DNA of 64,000 bases. It comes from Prunella strophiata (taxonomy: Eukaryota > Chordata > Aves > Passeriformes > Prunellidae). Of this stretch, positions 24,037 to 35,964 are shown piece by piece; positions within the stretch are counted from its first letter, which is position 1, and each line of letters opens with the position of its first letter. The position numbers and the translations under genes were made by a program. Where the stretch lies: the NCBI GenBank assembly GCA_036583965.1, contig JAZBQD010000019.1:15081585-15145584 (forward strand), in the 5' to 3' direction. The notes under the pieces were generated by a model. That model worked only from the letters and a program-made list of their open reading frames with translations, ran no database searches and had not been told where the DNA came from.

Positions 24037-25221
24037 AAGAAAATTAATCAGATGCCATTTAGATACTGGTGGTTAGTTAGACTGTATACAGTGTGTGACA
24101 CAGTATATCCATATTGTCCCTTTTATTGATACCACCCTTTTTCATTTATTATAGTCCCTTGTCACAGCTGCTGCTGTAAGGAACCAGCACAGCAGGTGAA
24201 CACCATCCCAGTGTGGATCCTGCTCTCACTGTTACACACCTGTTTGCAAAAGCCTCTGTCCAAACTGACCTTCCTGCTCATAACAAATCTGAATGAAATA
24301 ATACAACTGAACACAGGCACCAGAGAACAGAGTGAACTCTTTGTCTTTCTGAATTGCAAGCTTGGCTGCTTTCTCAGGTATCTGCAGAACCTTTTGTACA
24401 ATATGGAGCAGAAGAAAGCTGCAGTGCTGATTTTGACTTGAGTGTGATCCCACTGCAGATGAGTGAGCACGTGCAGATGTTATGCAGATTTGTCTCATTG
24501 TATGTGGTGTCTTGGGAGTCTTTGGCAGCAATTCCTGTTGAGTCTCGACAGTGACAAAAAAAAGTTGAAAGTCATCTTTGAGAGTCCATTTTTACTTGAT
24601 TCCAGAGTTTCCTTTGGTCTTTCTTCTTCACTGTGAATCTCAGAGAATTCTTAATTTCTACAGCTCTAGGGCTTGCTGTAGATCATATGCTTTAGTCACA
24701 AAATGTGCTACAAAAAGTCTAAAATACGTTTTACAACATGTCATTAACACAAAGCTGACAGAGTGGTGTCCTCCAAAGGCTGTGGTTCAATACTCTGAAC
24801 ATTAAGAGAAGCTTAAAAAGGGCACATTCTTTGTCAGCCCTTGCCATGGTGACCCAACAGAACCTGCTGAAGTACAGTAAGTGATGTACTTCTGCTAGGA
24901 GGAGAATGGGAGCTGAAATACTCCACACCATTTTCAGAATGGTATTTATTCTTCTGTCTCTGTTCACCTTCATCTCCTCACTGGATCACAGTGTGAACTG
25001 CAGTTATGACTGCATCTCTTTCATGATCTTTGCTTTCCATTTGTCTTTTGAATCATGAAATCTTACAAATTCAATTACTATTCAGATACTTCTTTTGAAT
25101 CAGCCAAATAAAGAATTAAGACAACAAGCTTCTAGTCTTTGATGGTTCTGACTCTAAAGTAAAAACATAAAAATAGGCTTGCATGTGAAAGTTCAGAATG
25201 TACTGCATCTTTCAGAAGTTC
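24037..25221. other. Unique non-coding stretch
   Basis: No transposon is identified apart from the 25-mer at 24159-24183 shared with 21589-21613. Interlaced frames of 66-102 codons on both strands at 24162-24554 lack domains. Confidence 0.5.
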
Positions 25222-25339
25222 AAAAAAAAAAAAAAAATCAGATATAAGATCTATATTTCATCCCTCACTCAGGAAAATGCAAAAGATGAAACCAGCAAAT
25301 AGAAACACAGAATGGCATATTCAATTAAAAAAAAAAAAA
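25222..25339. repeat. Two homopolymer A tracts (A16 and A13)
   Basis: A16 at 25222-25237 and A13 at 25327-25339, separated by about 90 bases of unremarkable sequence. Confidence 0.9.
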
Positions 25340-26078
25340 TCTTGTTGCTTAGCATTCAAGCTGTTTGCAGCTAATTCTAGTTTCTGTAGTAATAGCATCT
25401 ATCTGCAAATAGTATTGCAGGGAGTGGTTTTAACTCACCTGTTAATTCAGGCAAAAATTCTTACATTTGTAAGTCAATAACCACAGGCTTTCAATGAGGT
25501 GCCCAGAGAAACTGGGAGTCCAATACTCTTCCCTATGAAGGACCAAGAACTTGTATCAAGTGTCCTGGTTACCCAGCAGAGCATGATGTGGTGCAACAAG
25601 AGGAATCCTCAGCTCCAGATTTCACACTTCACATGAACTTCATTACTCACATATGCAATAATTCCAAGTTTGTTCTGTTTTATATTTTTAGCAGCACACA
25701 CAATTTAAAAGGCTCAATGTGATATGACTGTCAGTCCAGTACAATCTCATCAAAATATTCACATTCAGAGCACAAGCATTTCAAAAAGTATAGAGTCCAA
25801 GGTCCTTCCCTTTGATTATTGAAATTATGTCAGTCTGTTCAAATAAGTTTTGACATTAATTTGTTCAGAAATTTATAACTTCTCCTAAAATGCCATTTAA
25901 AAGTATCATAAATTTGGGTTTATACACTACAGTTATTTTAAAAAGCACTTATGCCAAATAGTTGATGCTTATTTAAAGCAGCTATAACTGCATCAATTTG
26001 CAAAGTACTAGATTAACTTGGGGCACGTGAAACTATTTATACTGTAATTTTTTTATGTTAGAGAAGTGTTGTCCTGCC
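25340..26078. other. Unique AT-rich non-coding stretch
   Basis: No repeats or gene signals are recognised. A CACGTG E-box lies near 26025. Confidence 0.5.
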
Positions 26079-26150
26079 AGTGATGCAATCACTTGGACAA
26101 ATCATTGCTGTATCTAATATTGTTTGTCTATAAAGTGGGACAAAAAAGTT
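26079..26150 (+). repeat. Possible MIR-type SINE remnant (3' half)
   Basis: 'cacttggacaaatcattgct' followed by 'tttgtctataaagtgggaca' resembles the MIR blocks 'ccttgggcaagtcattaacc' and 'ctcatctgtaaaatgggaat' at roughly correct spacing. The 5' tRNA-like part is not recognisable, so this is tentative. Confidence 0.4.
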
Positions 26151-26711
26151 GATGACTGATGGTTAAGTTCAGTCATCATTTATTTGGAACAAGGATTGCA
26201 GTCTTGTGAAAGAAATATAAAGTGCTTGAAATAGATATTATGACATTCTGGCATGAGAAGTCCCAGTATGTGTCACACCTGTCTCCTCCCAACAGGAAGA
26301 ACAAGAGGTCCTCTTCAAAATGTCTCTATGGCACAACCAGATATCAGCCAATTTTTAGTGGAAATGGAGCAATGAGAATGAATTGCAGAATTTAGATGGT
26401 TTTTGCATTATAAAAAAGTCATTATAATAAATGGAAATTCATATGTTGAAATTAGCTGCTCTACCTCGTCATTTGGAGATGTGTACTAAGGTTTTTTCTT
26501 CCATCTGCAGGGTGAACCTCATGAAAGTATCTTATTTTCCTTCTCTTTAATTCCAAGCCAGCTGATCATTGGCACCAGTACTGTGTCTGCTGGCTGAATC
26601 TCACCACTCTTTTTATTGCCTCTGTGTACATGAAAGCCCATTGGACATCATGAACGAGAGTAACAGTGAAAAGACATCAGAGAGGCAAAATTAGTTCTTA
26701 AATTTCAGTTT
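26151..26711. other. Unique non-coding stretch
   Basis: No repeats or gene signals are recognised. Confidence 0.5.
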
Positions 26712-26780
26712 AATTTTTTTGTTGTTTTTTGTTTGTTTGTTTGTTGTTTGGTTTGGTTTGGTTTTTTGGGGTTTTTTTTG
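26712..26780. repeat. T-rich low complexity with GTTT/GGTTT units
   Basis: Contains (GTTT)n and (GGTTT)n runs and two T-runs ending in TTTTTTTTG. It abuts copy B of the unnamed repeat. Confidence 0.85.
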
Positions 26781-26783
26781 TAT

Positions 26784-26900
26784 GTAGGTTGATGACTTGT
26801 TCTGGATATTTCTTCAGTGCATATTTCCTAATATTTCTTGTGTCAAAGACTGAACAGATGTATTTCTAGCCTGGATAAATTAAGAGACACACATTTAGGA
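26784..26900 (+). repeat. Unnamed interspersed repeat, copy B
   Basis: Homologous by eye to 21066-21184. The same blocks occur in the same order: GTAGG, ATATTTCTTCAG, GCATATTT, CTA, GAACAGATGTA, TGGA and ACATTTAGGA. Total lengths are nearly equal (117 versus 119 bp). Differences are spread throughout, consistent with two independent old insertions or a very old duplication. Confidence 0.7.
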
Positions 26901-27768
26901 CATGAAGCTGGAAATTCAGAAAGCACTAGACAGCCAAGCTTTGAGCTCAAACTTTACACTGACAACATAATTCCTGATATAGTAAAATGTGGCAATATCA
27001 GTACATCATAAATACAGAGAACCTAGATTTCCAGTAATCTGAGCATCACCTTCACCATGACCTCCCTTGCCCTCCAGGCTCATGCATTTGTCCAGAATGA
27101 AAGTGAAGTTCTCTAGTCAGAGAATATGAGGTACCATCAGCAACCCTTGAAGCTGGTGTGACCAAGAATCAAAATTTAGTACAAAAACTGCCCATTAGTG
27201 GCTATTTCAGTCTCTAATTCTCCACTGGCACTCCTGGAATGTCTTCCAGTATCACTTTAGCTGCCTCAGGAGCCTAACAACTTCAGGAGAAACATTTCTC
27301 ATGGAGCAGGGAGTAAAAAAAGTGTCGAGTATTACTTGCAGGTTTTGTTTGGAGGAAAGGCCATATAAATGAAGCTGAATCTCCAACATTTTAAATCTCT
27401 CATAGGATTATAGGAATTTGAGTTATTCTGTAGTCAATATTGCTTTGCAAAGGCTGGATTTCCAGATCTCCTGGAATCCACTGCTGCATGAAAACTTTGT
27501 TCAAAGAAGCAATAAAATCACAGTAGTGTAATGCAAAGATGAGAGTAGAAATGAAAATAAGATAGTATTTTAACTCCCTGAACCCAGGCATGTCATTTCT
27601 CACTGGGTCACTTTCATGGGAGCAGACTTCTACATTTCCTGTGCACTAATGAATGCATCTCCATGCTCACACAATGATAGGAGCAAAAGTAAATTTGAAA
27701 CATGATCATGAACCACATGGAATAACCAGTGCCAAGCTGCTGCAGGCTTTCTTTCAGTAGCACCCACA
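26901..27768. other. Unique non-coding stretch
   Basis: No repeats or gene signals are recognised. Frames are 67 codons or shorter. Confidence 0.5.
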
Positions 27769-27824
27769 GATCACAGGACAGGTGAGATTGGAAAGAACCT
27801 CAGGACATTATCTAGGTAATACAG
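27769..27824 (-). repeat. Short CR1 3'-end fragment, minus orientation
   Basis: 'gatcacaggacaggtgagat', then 'tggaaagaacctcaggacat' and 'tatctaggta' correspond to the reverse-complemented CR1 3' end (tcacagaat..., ggttggaaagga, cctcaaagatcatctag). Only about 55 bp is recognisable, and the element is diverged. Confidence 0.5.
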
Positions 27825-30432
27825 TGCTATAAAATGTGAAGGCATTGACTCAAAGCAAGGAAGAACAAATTCAAGATCAAGTTTAAGCATGATTTGAAGA
27901 CAGGAGGTAACCTAAGTGGAAAGAAAGTCTGCTGCAAAGAGAGTGATCAGAGCAGGGCTCCTTTCAGCATGAGCCTCTGTAACTTTCCTCTCCTTTGGCA
28001 TGTGGCACTCAGCACCCAAGGCACCTTCTTATGTGTGGATGAGGCTGCCTGGCAGTACTGCCATGCACTGTGCCATTCCAGGACTGGAAAGTTAACCTGC
28101 AGAAGTGCAAGCTGTGCACCAGTAGCTGAACAGATTTTGAGGGCAGGGCAAAAGGTCTTAGAAAATGATAGCACTGATAAAAAAAAAAATTAGTTCAGGC
28201 CGTTGACTATTATCTTATATGGTAAATGGAATTGCTTCCTGATATGAAGCAAATAATGCAGTATTTTGATGGGCTATCTGACTATTTAATGTGCTCAGAA
28301 ATGTGATTTTGACATGATTAGGAAAAGAGAAAAACATTTGAGAAAGCCATCTAATCCTGCTTCCTCCTTTTAGCTCTAGAGAGCCAGAGGAACGGTAGCA
28401 TTTGAAATTGCGATTTCCTCTTTTGTGTAATTATTATGGGAGTTGGAATGATTAACAAAACAGAAAACAAGTACTTAGCAGACACATAAAAACTGTTAAA
28501 TAGACAGAAAAAACACTTATGCTCAGTATTTGCTCTGCTGTTCACAGTGCAATTTCAGAGACACTACCTCAGCCTTACTATTTAACACATGAGTTTTAAA
28601 GATTCAAACAAGAGCAGACAGGTTTCATTAACATAGGAGGTCCCTGAAGAAATAAATATTTATTAAACTTGCAGTGATGTAAAAGGGTGAGTTTTTTTAA
28701 CCACACTTCCAGGGTTGTTGTACTGCCTGCCAAACACATACCTGGTGAGCTATTTAGAAACTTCCTGTTCCACATGCTAATTAACAGTCTATGAATTTTA
28801 ACTTAAATCAGGGTCACATAGCTGAAACGTATTTCAGAGGAGGCCTGCATTTGTCATTCAAAGACATTGCCAAGGTTTTAAGGCCTTGCTATAAAGTGGA
28901 TTTCACAGCTTGAAAAACTAGTTCTCCAATAACAACTGGGTCAAAACTGGGAGGAACCCTTTTGCACTGAGTCACATGAGGTGCATTAGATGTACTTACA
29001 TTTGAAATCAGAGTTAATCCAAAACTGGAACATTCAATATAAACCTCTTTGCATCCTTGTAGGCAGTGTGGCCTTGGATTCAGACCTCTACAAGACCATG
29101 GAAGATCATGTTTCTCTGCTTTAGGTTGCAGTGAGATTCACAGAACACACAGCAATATTGTTGGGGGAAAATGCTCCTCTTCAGTGCATCTGGGCACATT
29201 TTTTGGGGGGGAACAGCAGCTGAGATGACTGCAATGTCTTCCACCAATGTTCAGTGATGCATTGACAGAGTCATATCCAAAGCAGTGGTGTAGCACCACA
29301 ACTCCCTCTTCCTACTACTTGCTCAGCTGCATCTTCCTGGCAAATGTCTTCTTGATATGTAGATGCCTTGATTAGATTATCTTTAGAAAATATTTTTAAC
29401 TGTTTGCTAGATGCAGGTGTCTGATTTCCAAATGCTCTTTTTCCTTCTTTTTTTTCCCTCCCCTCAAGCACAATTAACCCTGCAGTAGTTATTACATCAG
29501 AGCTTTCCAAACAAGGTGACCAAGGTGTCACTGCATAAATTGTTATTACTTACCTATACATATCTTAATGTCTTTGCATCTTAGTAATTTAAAAATATAT
29601 TACTTCATATTTTATAATTGATTTGGAAGTTAAGATTCACTTATTATTAGTAAATATCATTCTGTCCTTTCCATCATGTACCACTTCCCCATTATTCAGC
29701 TGCAGTCTGGATGATTTTCAGCCCTAAGTATTGGAAAGTGAGTTTACTTTTTGCAGATTGCAGGCTCAGCTGTCTAGGAAAAGGGCATGTCAGTCACATC
29801 TATATAATATGGCTTTTATCCTGATAGCTCAGGTGCATATTTAACTGTATGTGAGTATCTGGGGAGCCAAAGGACCCAGAATCAGAAATGGGAGGAGAAT
29901 GAACAATGGTAATCCAGGATTCCAAGGTTAGGCAAACTTGAGTTAAAACCAGTCAGAAAAAAGTGAGAAAGATGTGGAGGAAGTGTATCTGGGATGCCAA
30001 GTTAGCTGGAAGTGTTGAGATTTACAGCTTTTCTTGTGACCTTAAATAGGGAGGAAGAGGAAGAAAGGGAAGGATGAAGAAGGTAAGAGAGGTATGGCAG
30101 TAGTTGCAAGAATCTGCCAGCCCTTGTTCCAGCTGTTCTGGCCACACAGCACCTGGGATTCCTTCCTTGGCAATTGTAGCAGTAACAAGAATGAATCTTG
30201 AAGGCCCTATTGTAGTAATATTTATAAGGCTACAGTTGTTTTTTCCTCCATCATTCTGGAAACTACCAACTCTTCTTATGGAGGGAGTAACTCCTAACAA
30301 GAAAGACCCTTGGATATATAGAGTGAAGATTATTAAATAACTATGTGGAAGCTGTAGTACCTCCATATTTAGTACCTAAAATCACAACAGGATTATGAGA
30401 TCAAATTTTGACATCCACAACTGAAAAAAAAA
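27825..30432. other. Unique non-coding stretch
   Basis: No transposon is recognised. A G-run follows a T-run near 29200-29210. Frames of up to 114 codons have no domain, including the 99-codon frame at 27894-28193 and the opposing frames at 30022-30366. Confidence 0.5.
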
Positions 30433-30845
30433 ATTGGAAAGAGTTCAAAGAGAATCTACAAGATGATCCAAAGGGTTGGGAAATATGTTTTCCACTCTAC
30501 AAACAAGTTCACCCTACTTCATCCATTAAATAAGAAATTAAGTCTTTAGAGTTATACTCACAAGTATACAAGAAAACCCCTATGGGGGTCTAAACTCATT
30601 GCTCTGTCTGGCTGCTAAAAATCTAGCAAGATCCAAATATTTAATGTAATTAAACTTTGGAACAGCATAGCAAGTTTCTCACTATTGAAAACCTAAAAAC
30701 AAAATATGGATGCTTTTCTTAAAATCATGTTTGTAACTCATGTGTAGAGATTGGAGTCAAAAGGCAGGAATTAATAAGGCTTGACTTTTGTGTACAGGGG
30801 ATTATTCTGATTATCACTGCAGTCTCTTCTGGTCTTCAAAACAAT
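30433..30845 (+). repeat. Probable ancient CR1/L3-like LINE remnant
   Basis: 'attggaaagagttcaaagag' resembles the CR1-family block 'ctggagagagttcaaagaag'. Further on, 'aactttggaacagcatagca' resembles 'gcactggaacaggcttcc'. The segment closes with 'gcagtctcttctggtcttca', like the older CR1/L3 3' end 'cctcttctggccttaaa'. The ordering fits, but similarity is weak and a database alignment would be decisive. Confidence 0.42.
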
Positions 30846-31734
30846 TAATAGTGTACCACAGCCTATGTACTCCCTGAAATACAGCTAATGCCTTATGCAT
30901 TAATTCTCTTCCTTTCAAACTTTCCCCATGGTGAGAGCACTGCAGGCACAGGGGGTTCTGTGAGCAGGATTCTTAGAGTGATCCTGTGTATGGGTTCTCT
31001 GGCATATAAGATGTTTCCATTAATTCTGCATCCTCTCTATTTGTGAAAACATTAATAAAGTGCCTCAGGATGCCTCTGCCTCACAAATCTTCATTAAATT
31101 TGCAAGAGTGAGGCACATGGAAAGAATATAAACCTGCAAGCCTTGTTTGCTGATGGAAACATTTTGAAAAAGAAAGTGGTTTCCCTGATTATCATTAAAT
31201 ATGGTGACACAGGGACAATAAACTGATGATCTGGTGGTTGGCTGAATTTTCAGTGATCCTGCTAAAACCTCCTACTCAATCTCCAGTGCACCATCTGGAT
31301 CTGCAAGGATTCAGCCAAAAAGCCTAATGTATTTATTTGAGATATTTTAATTTTCAAGCTTTTGGAAATGCTCTGGAGCAAGTTCCCATTTGGAATTATA
31401 ATTGGAGAAATAGGTCTAATTGCAAGGGAGCAAAGAGCCTATAGAATAGTGAATAAAGTTGGATTTTCCCATAGTAGTTGGACAAAGTACATATTGTAAC
31501 TGTGGATTTAGGAACTAGACCATTCAGCTTTTGCTTTTTGCCTCAAATGTATACTGGACATATAAAAATCCATGACTTTAATAAGGCCAGTGTTTGACCA
31601 AATGCTTTCATCAGCCCTTGACTATGTCTCTGGATGTTCATGTGCAATACTAATATTTTTATACTGACTCAAGGGTTCATGTCAGAAAACAAAAATGGGT
31701 CAGACCAGATCTCACTGTTTTGCCTTGCTGATCT
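30846..31734. other. Unique non-coding stretch
   Basis: No repeats or gene signals are recognised. Confidence 0.5.
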
Positions 31735-31790
31735 TGTTTGTTTGTTTGTTTGTTTTATTATTGTTGTTTCTGGTTTTGTTGGGTTTTTTT
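31735..31790. repeat. (TTTG)n simple repeat and T-rich low complexity
   Basis: (TTTG)n at 31735-31755 followed by T/G-rich sequence ending in TTTTTTT. Confidence 0.9.
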
Positions 31791-33127
31791 AACCACAAAT
31801 TTGTAATATTTAATTTGTAGGATTGATATGCATTACAAGTAGTGTTTTCTCTAGTATAACATTCAAGGTCAGCTTTACTGGGGAGAAGCAGCAGTCTGCC
31901 TATGACAGGATACTTAGGGAAACTATTATCAGTGGGATTTTTAGAGTAACCCTTTCCTATTGGACATTCTTTGCAGTGTGTGACTGATGGTTTATAAACT
32001 GCATGAGGTTCCTCACCATGCATCTGGGCCATCATGTTACATGGTCATGGCTGGACTATCTTCCATGAAATGGTTCAGCCCTTTTAAAATCCTTCTGATT
32101 TCTCATGGTGTCTTATGGCAATGAGTTCCACACTATAGCTGATTATTGTGAGAATTAATATTTCTTTTTATTCACTTTAAGCCTGATACTTAATAATTAC
32201 ATAGATCCCCACTGATTCCAAGATGATGAGAAATGCAGAGTTATTGATTTCTGTTTGGTTTCTCCATATCAGTCAGGATTCTAAACTGTCTGTTCTATCT
32301 TCTCTCAGTTATCTCCTTTCCAAGTTGAAGACTGGTAGTATAACTGATCTTTCATCTAATGAAAACAATTTCATGTACTTGGTAATTTCTGTAGACATTG
32401 TACATTTTCTGGTTTTGTTGTATCTTCTCTTTTCATTGGATGGATGGATTGGTCATGATGATAATTTCTAACATTTTTCTATTCTTTTGGTTTTTTGTTT
32501 TGTTTTCCTGTTCCTTTTTGGGTTTTAACTTGCTAAGCAAGATGCTGATGATTTCAGAGAACATCTTACAACTGGTTTGGCCCATATTTAAGAATCTTTT
32601 AGCAGCTGTTCTCCCCCTCCTCCACCATCCTGCACTGCATTTACTGACACTGAGTTACATTTGCTGCTCAGTTGCTCAGACATTCAGTTCCATAAGATTC
32701 TTTCGCAGTTCCATTGGCTCTGTGACCCTCTGCAACACCAGCTGAAGAGCCACTGAGGTCAGCACTAGAGGAACTTATTTGCTAAACTGAATGCCAGCCA
32801 TATGATTATATATGTGTATCTACACATGTGTGTGTGTGCTCATGCACTTCTCAAAGGATGAGGCTGAAGCTCAGGATTGCTTTCAAAGGAGTCTGGTTTT
32901 AAGTCAGAGCCAGGACTGATCATGGCTTGCTCTTGGGGATATGTATTCTGCATGTTTCTGAAAAATCCTGGCATGGTGCAAGAGTATATGAGATCACAAG
33001 AAATATATTAAGTAGTTAGGGGAAGAAAAATAAAGGAACTGCAAGGCTGGGGGTACATAATAGAAAAGAAGGTAAAAAATCCGTTCCTGGTCCAGTCCCA
33101 GATGACTTGTACTGTTTATTTCTTCAG
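31791..33127. other. Unique non-coding stretch
   Basis: A T-rich plus strand at about 32230-32560 gives hydrophobic but domain-less frames. A short TA/TG-rich patch lies at 32806-32838. No transposon is recognised. Confidence 0.5.
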
Positions 33128-33306
33128 GCCTAGGATTGTAGATGGCCACCAACTTCTTCCCAGTGTCCTTGGATTATCCTCTGTGTGCAACAGCTTCCTT
33201 CTGGTGAAGGCAGAGCTGGCAGGCTGGAGACACCCATGCTGTCCAGACCAGCCAGCAGCCTGGGGCAGACATTGTCCAGGGGGTGATGTGTGGACCCTGA
33301 GGAAAG
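33128..33306 (+). other. Exon-like segment with paired splice signals (hypothetical)
   Basis: A polypyrimidine-type acceptor (GTTTATTTCTTCAG, ending at 33127) is followed by 179 bases that are more GC-rich than their surroundings. The segment stays open in one frame and ends at AAAG/GTGAGA (donor at 33307). The frame contains no recognised domain. Joined to the second exon-like segment at 35836, the phase is compatible and the combined frame stays open to a TGA near 35953. This would be an exon of an unannotated non-coding or small coding transcript. Chance splice-like signals are common at this scale. Confidence 0.22.
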
Positions 33307-33565
33307 GTGAGATGCACCCAGAGTATATTTTGGATCTTTGTAGTTGGGCAATAGTGCTGCCATCCAGTTTTGTGAAGAGACAGGCTGTAAAGCATTACTC
33401 TTAAGAGAAGGGAGAGTGACTTTTGTGTTGTCTTCTCTCCTTTTGTATTGCTACTCCTTTTATTTTCAAATTTTTGTAATATGATTTTAGAGTAATACAC
33501 TGATTTTGAAATCCCTCTGAAGCTTCCAACGACTTTCACTACTGGAGGAAGAAATACCTTTGCTG
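33307..33565. other. Unique non-coding stretch
   Basis: No repeats or gene signals are recognised. The 121-codon minus frame (33174-33539) opposes the exon-like segment and lacks a domain. Confidence 0.5.
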
Positions 33566-33584
33566 TGCTGCCACCTAGTGCTTA
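33566..33584 (-). promoter_or_regulatory. CTCF-like motif, minus orientation
   Basis: Read on the minus strand, TAAGCACTAGGTGGCAGCA matches 17 of 19 positions of the CTCF degenerate consensus YGRCCASYAGRKGGCRSYR. The mismatches are both in the 5' part, and the core CACTAGGTGGCAGC is complete. Occupancy cannot be judged from sequence. Confidence 0.5.
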
Positions 33585-35835
33585 TGGGTGCTGCTTTGAT
33601 TTTTTTTTTGATTTTTGATTTTGAGCATGCATTCATGATTTTTTTTTCCTTTCCTCCTCTTGCTTTTTAATGTTCTCTTTCCCATGAAACAGCACCAGAC
33701 TTACAAATCGAGCCTCCCTCTTAGATTGGAAAATAAAAGTACATCTTGATCAGAATATCTGCTGCAGAGAATTTGGGAGACAGACAATGAAGAGATGGTC
33801 TCCACGTAGGAAGAAGCTCAGATGCTTCTACAGATGAGTGAGGTTAATGAGGGACAATCCCTACAATTAGGACAGCTGGTATTCTGAACAGTCATTCTGT
33901 TGTTTGCTTTGCAGAATATTTTAATCTAAATCCATTGACATCCATTTGGTGGGAAAAGAAACTTTCTGGATACCTAAAGAAGCAAGCACAAGTGTGTTCA
34001 ATGACCTATTTTTTGTGTATAACAGATATAATACAAACCATGGTTAAAACTACTGCCTGAGGTTAAGCAGAGTTATAGAGAAGAAATCATAGAAAAGATG
34101 TATAGCATGTAACATACAGCAGAGAGCAGTGTTAATACAGTTTCCATTGTGGTCTGTTCTATTTCCAGGCCTTAATGTTGTTATGGTTCAGGATAGGCAA
34201 ATGGAATCAGAAAAAAAATAAACCCCAGCCTGTTCTGTTCCCCATCTTTTGGGATGCCTGTGAAGGCTGTATGTAGGCACTTGTAAGACCCAGCAAATCC
34301 TCCTGAACTATCTCTTTAAAATTTAACAGTACACAGGGGTCTAGCTGGAATTTACACCCCCTTGGCCCCCTTCAGAACTGTAAAATCTTGGATTGTGTAA
34401 GATTTCTTCTGCCTCCTTCCTGAGAGGCTGGCAGTTTTTGCCAGGAAGGAAAGGTGGGATCCAAACATGTTGCAGGGTTTTATAGTCCCTCTGCACTTGC
34501 TGGGGCTGGCCCACGTTTAGTGGTTGCCCTTGAGTATTCCTGAATTTTCAATGAAAAGTCTGGGGAGCTAATGGGAGGACTGGTGGCTACTGTCAGTTTT
34601 GTTGAAATGTGGAAAGGGGCCAGCCCAAAGCTGCCATTTCATCAGAGTGGAGCAGGCCTGGCCACCTTCTGTTTCAGAGGAAGTAAATAAAGGGGAGGAA
34701 GGTGTTTTATTTCTAGTGAAAGCTTTGGCAATATTCTTGCCTTATCTGGTGGTTCAGTGATGGTTTGAGTGCACTGCCTGCTCTGCTGGCCATAAACTCC
34801 TTCACAACTTTCTTGTACTTCTTGCACTGACACCTTATTCTTGTGAGGATCTCTGCTGGTGGATCTGAGCCCACGTTCTATTTACATGTCAGCTGGAGAA
34901 AGACCAGAGAAAGACCCCAGAGCTCAAAGTCCAGGTTTGTATCTATGCAATGCCTTGCTCACTACTTCTCATGGGCAAAATGTATCTAGAGAGCAAATGG
35001 GTCTTTGATACTTTACAATAAAGTGTTGGTTTTTATCCCCCTTGATTGTTTTTTGCAAAAGGAATGACTATATAAAAGCAATATATTCCTAGCTGTGATT
35101 TACCTTCTTATGCTTTAAAAATTAAACTCAATTTATTTTAAACTAGATAAAATGAAGAGAGAGCAGTAAAAGGAAAAAAAAAACCTTAATCAAGGTTTTA
35201 CCTACAGTCTGCCTCAATGGTTTGTACATTCTTCTAAGGAGGTAAACAGGAAAAAATAATACTTTAGCAGAAAATTATTTTTATTATTAAAAGATTTCCT
35301 TACTTGTCAATATTTGTGCATTTAACTCTAAATACTTAAGCCCCACCCTTACCCTCAGGAGCTGATTCTGCTGCACGTGAACTTTTCAAATCTAGAGGAA
35401 AGGAAACATCTGGTGTATCATCTGGCCAAAAAGGCCATACACACTGCACTGCAATATGTCATGACCATACATTTGATGGTTTTATTGCACATATGAATAA
35501 TGTATTCTGCTTTGTCTATGTATTTGTCATTATAATGTTCCTGCTAAAATTAACCTGCAAGTCACGCTGAAGAAATATAGGAATGAATAAATTAGTCAGG
35601 TGCTTCACTAATAGTTTGACATCAGAGCATGAGAGTCAAAGATGTCTGTGTTTGGAAAGTATTGTCCCTTAGTAGTTGTTAGTATCTCTCAGAAGATTAA
35701 TGTGAATGTGTCCCTTAATGCATTTTGTATATCTTCTGTATTCTTCACTAGCTTAATTACATAACTTTTATGTCATAAAGTCTAACATTTAAACTATCTC
35801 ATCCAATGTCACTTACCTTGTAAATGTTCTTCTAG
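33585..35835. other. Unique non-coding stretch
   Basis: No transposon is recognised. The CCCCTTGGCCCCC patch near 34358-34370 is a local composition feature only. Frames are 63 codons or shorter. Confidence 0.5.
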
Positions 35836-35964
35836 GGACAGTGGCAGATTTCAAATCCTTCACAGCCCTGTGGATGAAGAGTGGTACCAAGACTTGGGAC
35901 ACTGGTCTGGCTTCTCCTTCTACCTTTGTGGGCATCCACAGCCTGGACTGACACACTGGGTCCT
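35836..35964 (+). other. Second exon-like segment with paired splice signals (hypothetical)
   Basis: An acceptor-like GTTCTTCTAG ends at 35835 and a strong donor GTGAGTAAGG starts at 35965, bounding 129 bases. Two of three frames are open across most of it. One of these is in phase with the segment at 33128-33306 and ends at TGA near 35953. No protein family is recognised. A long non-coding RNA exon is as likely as coding. Confidence 0.2.
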
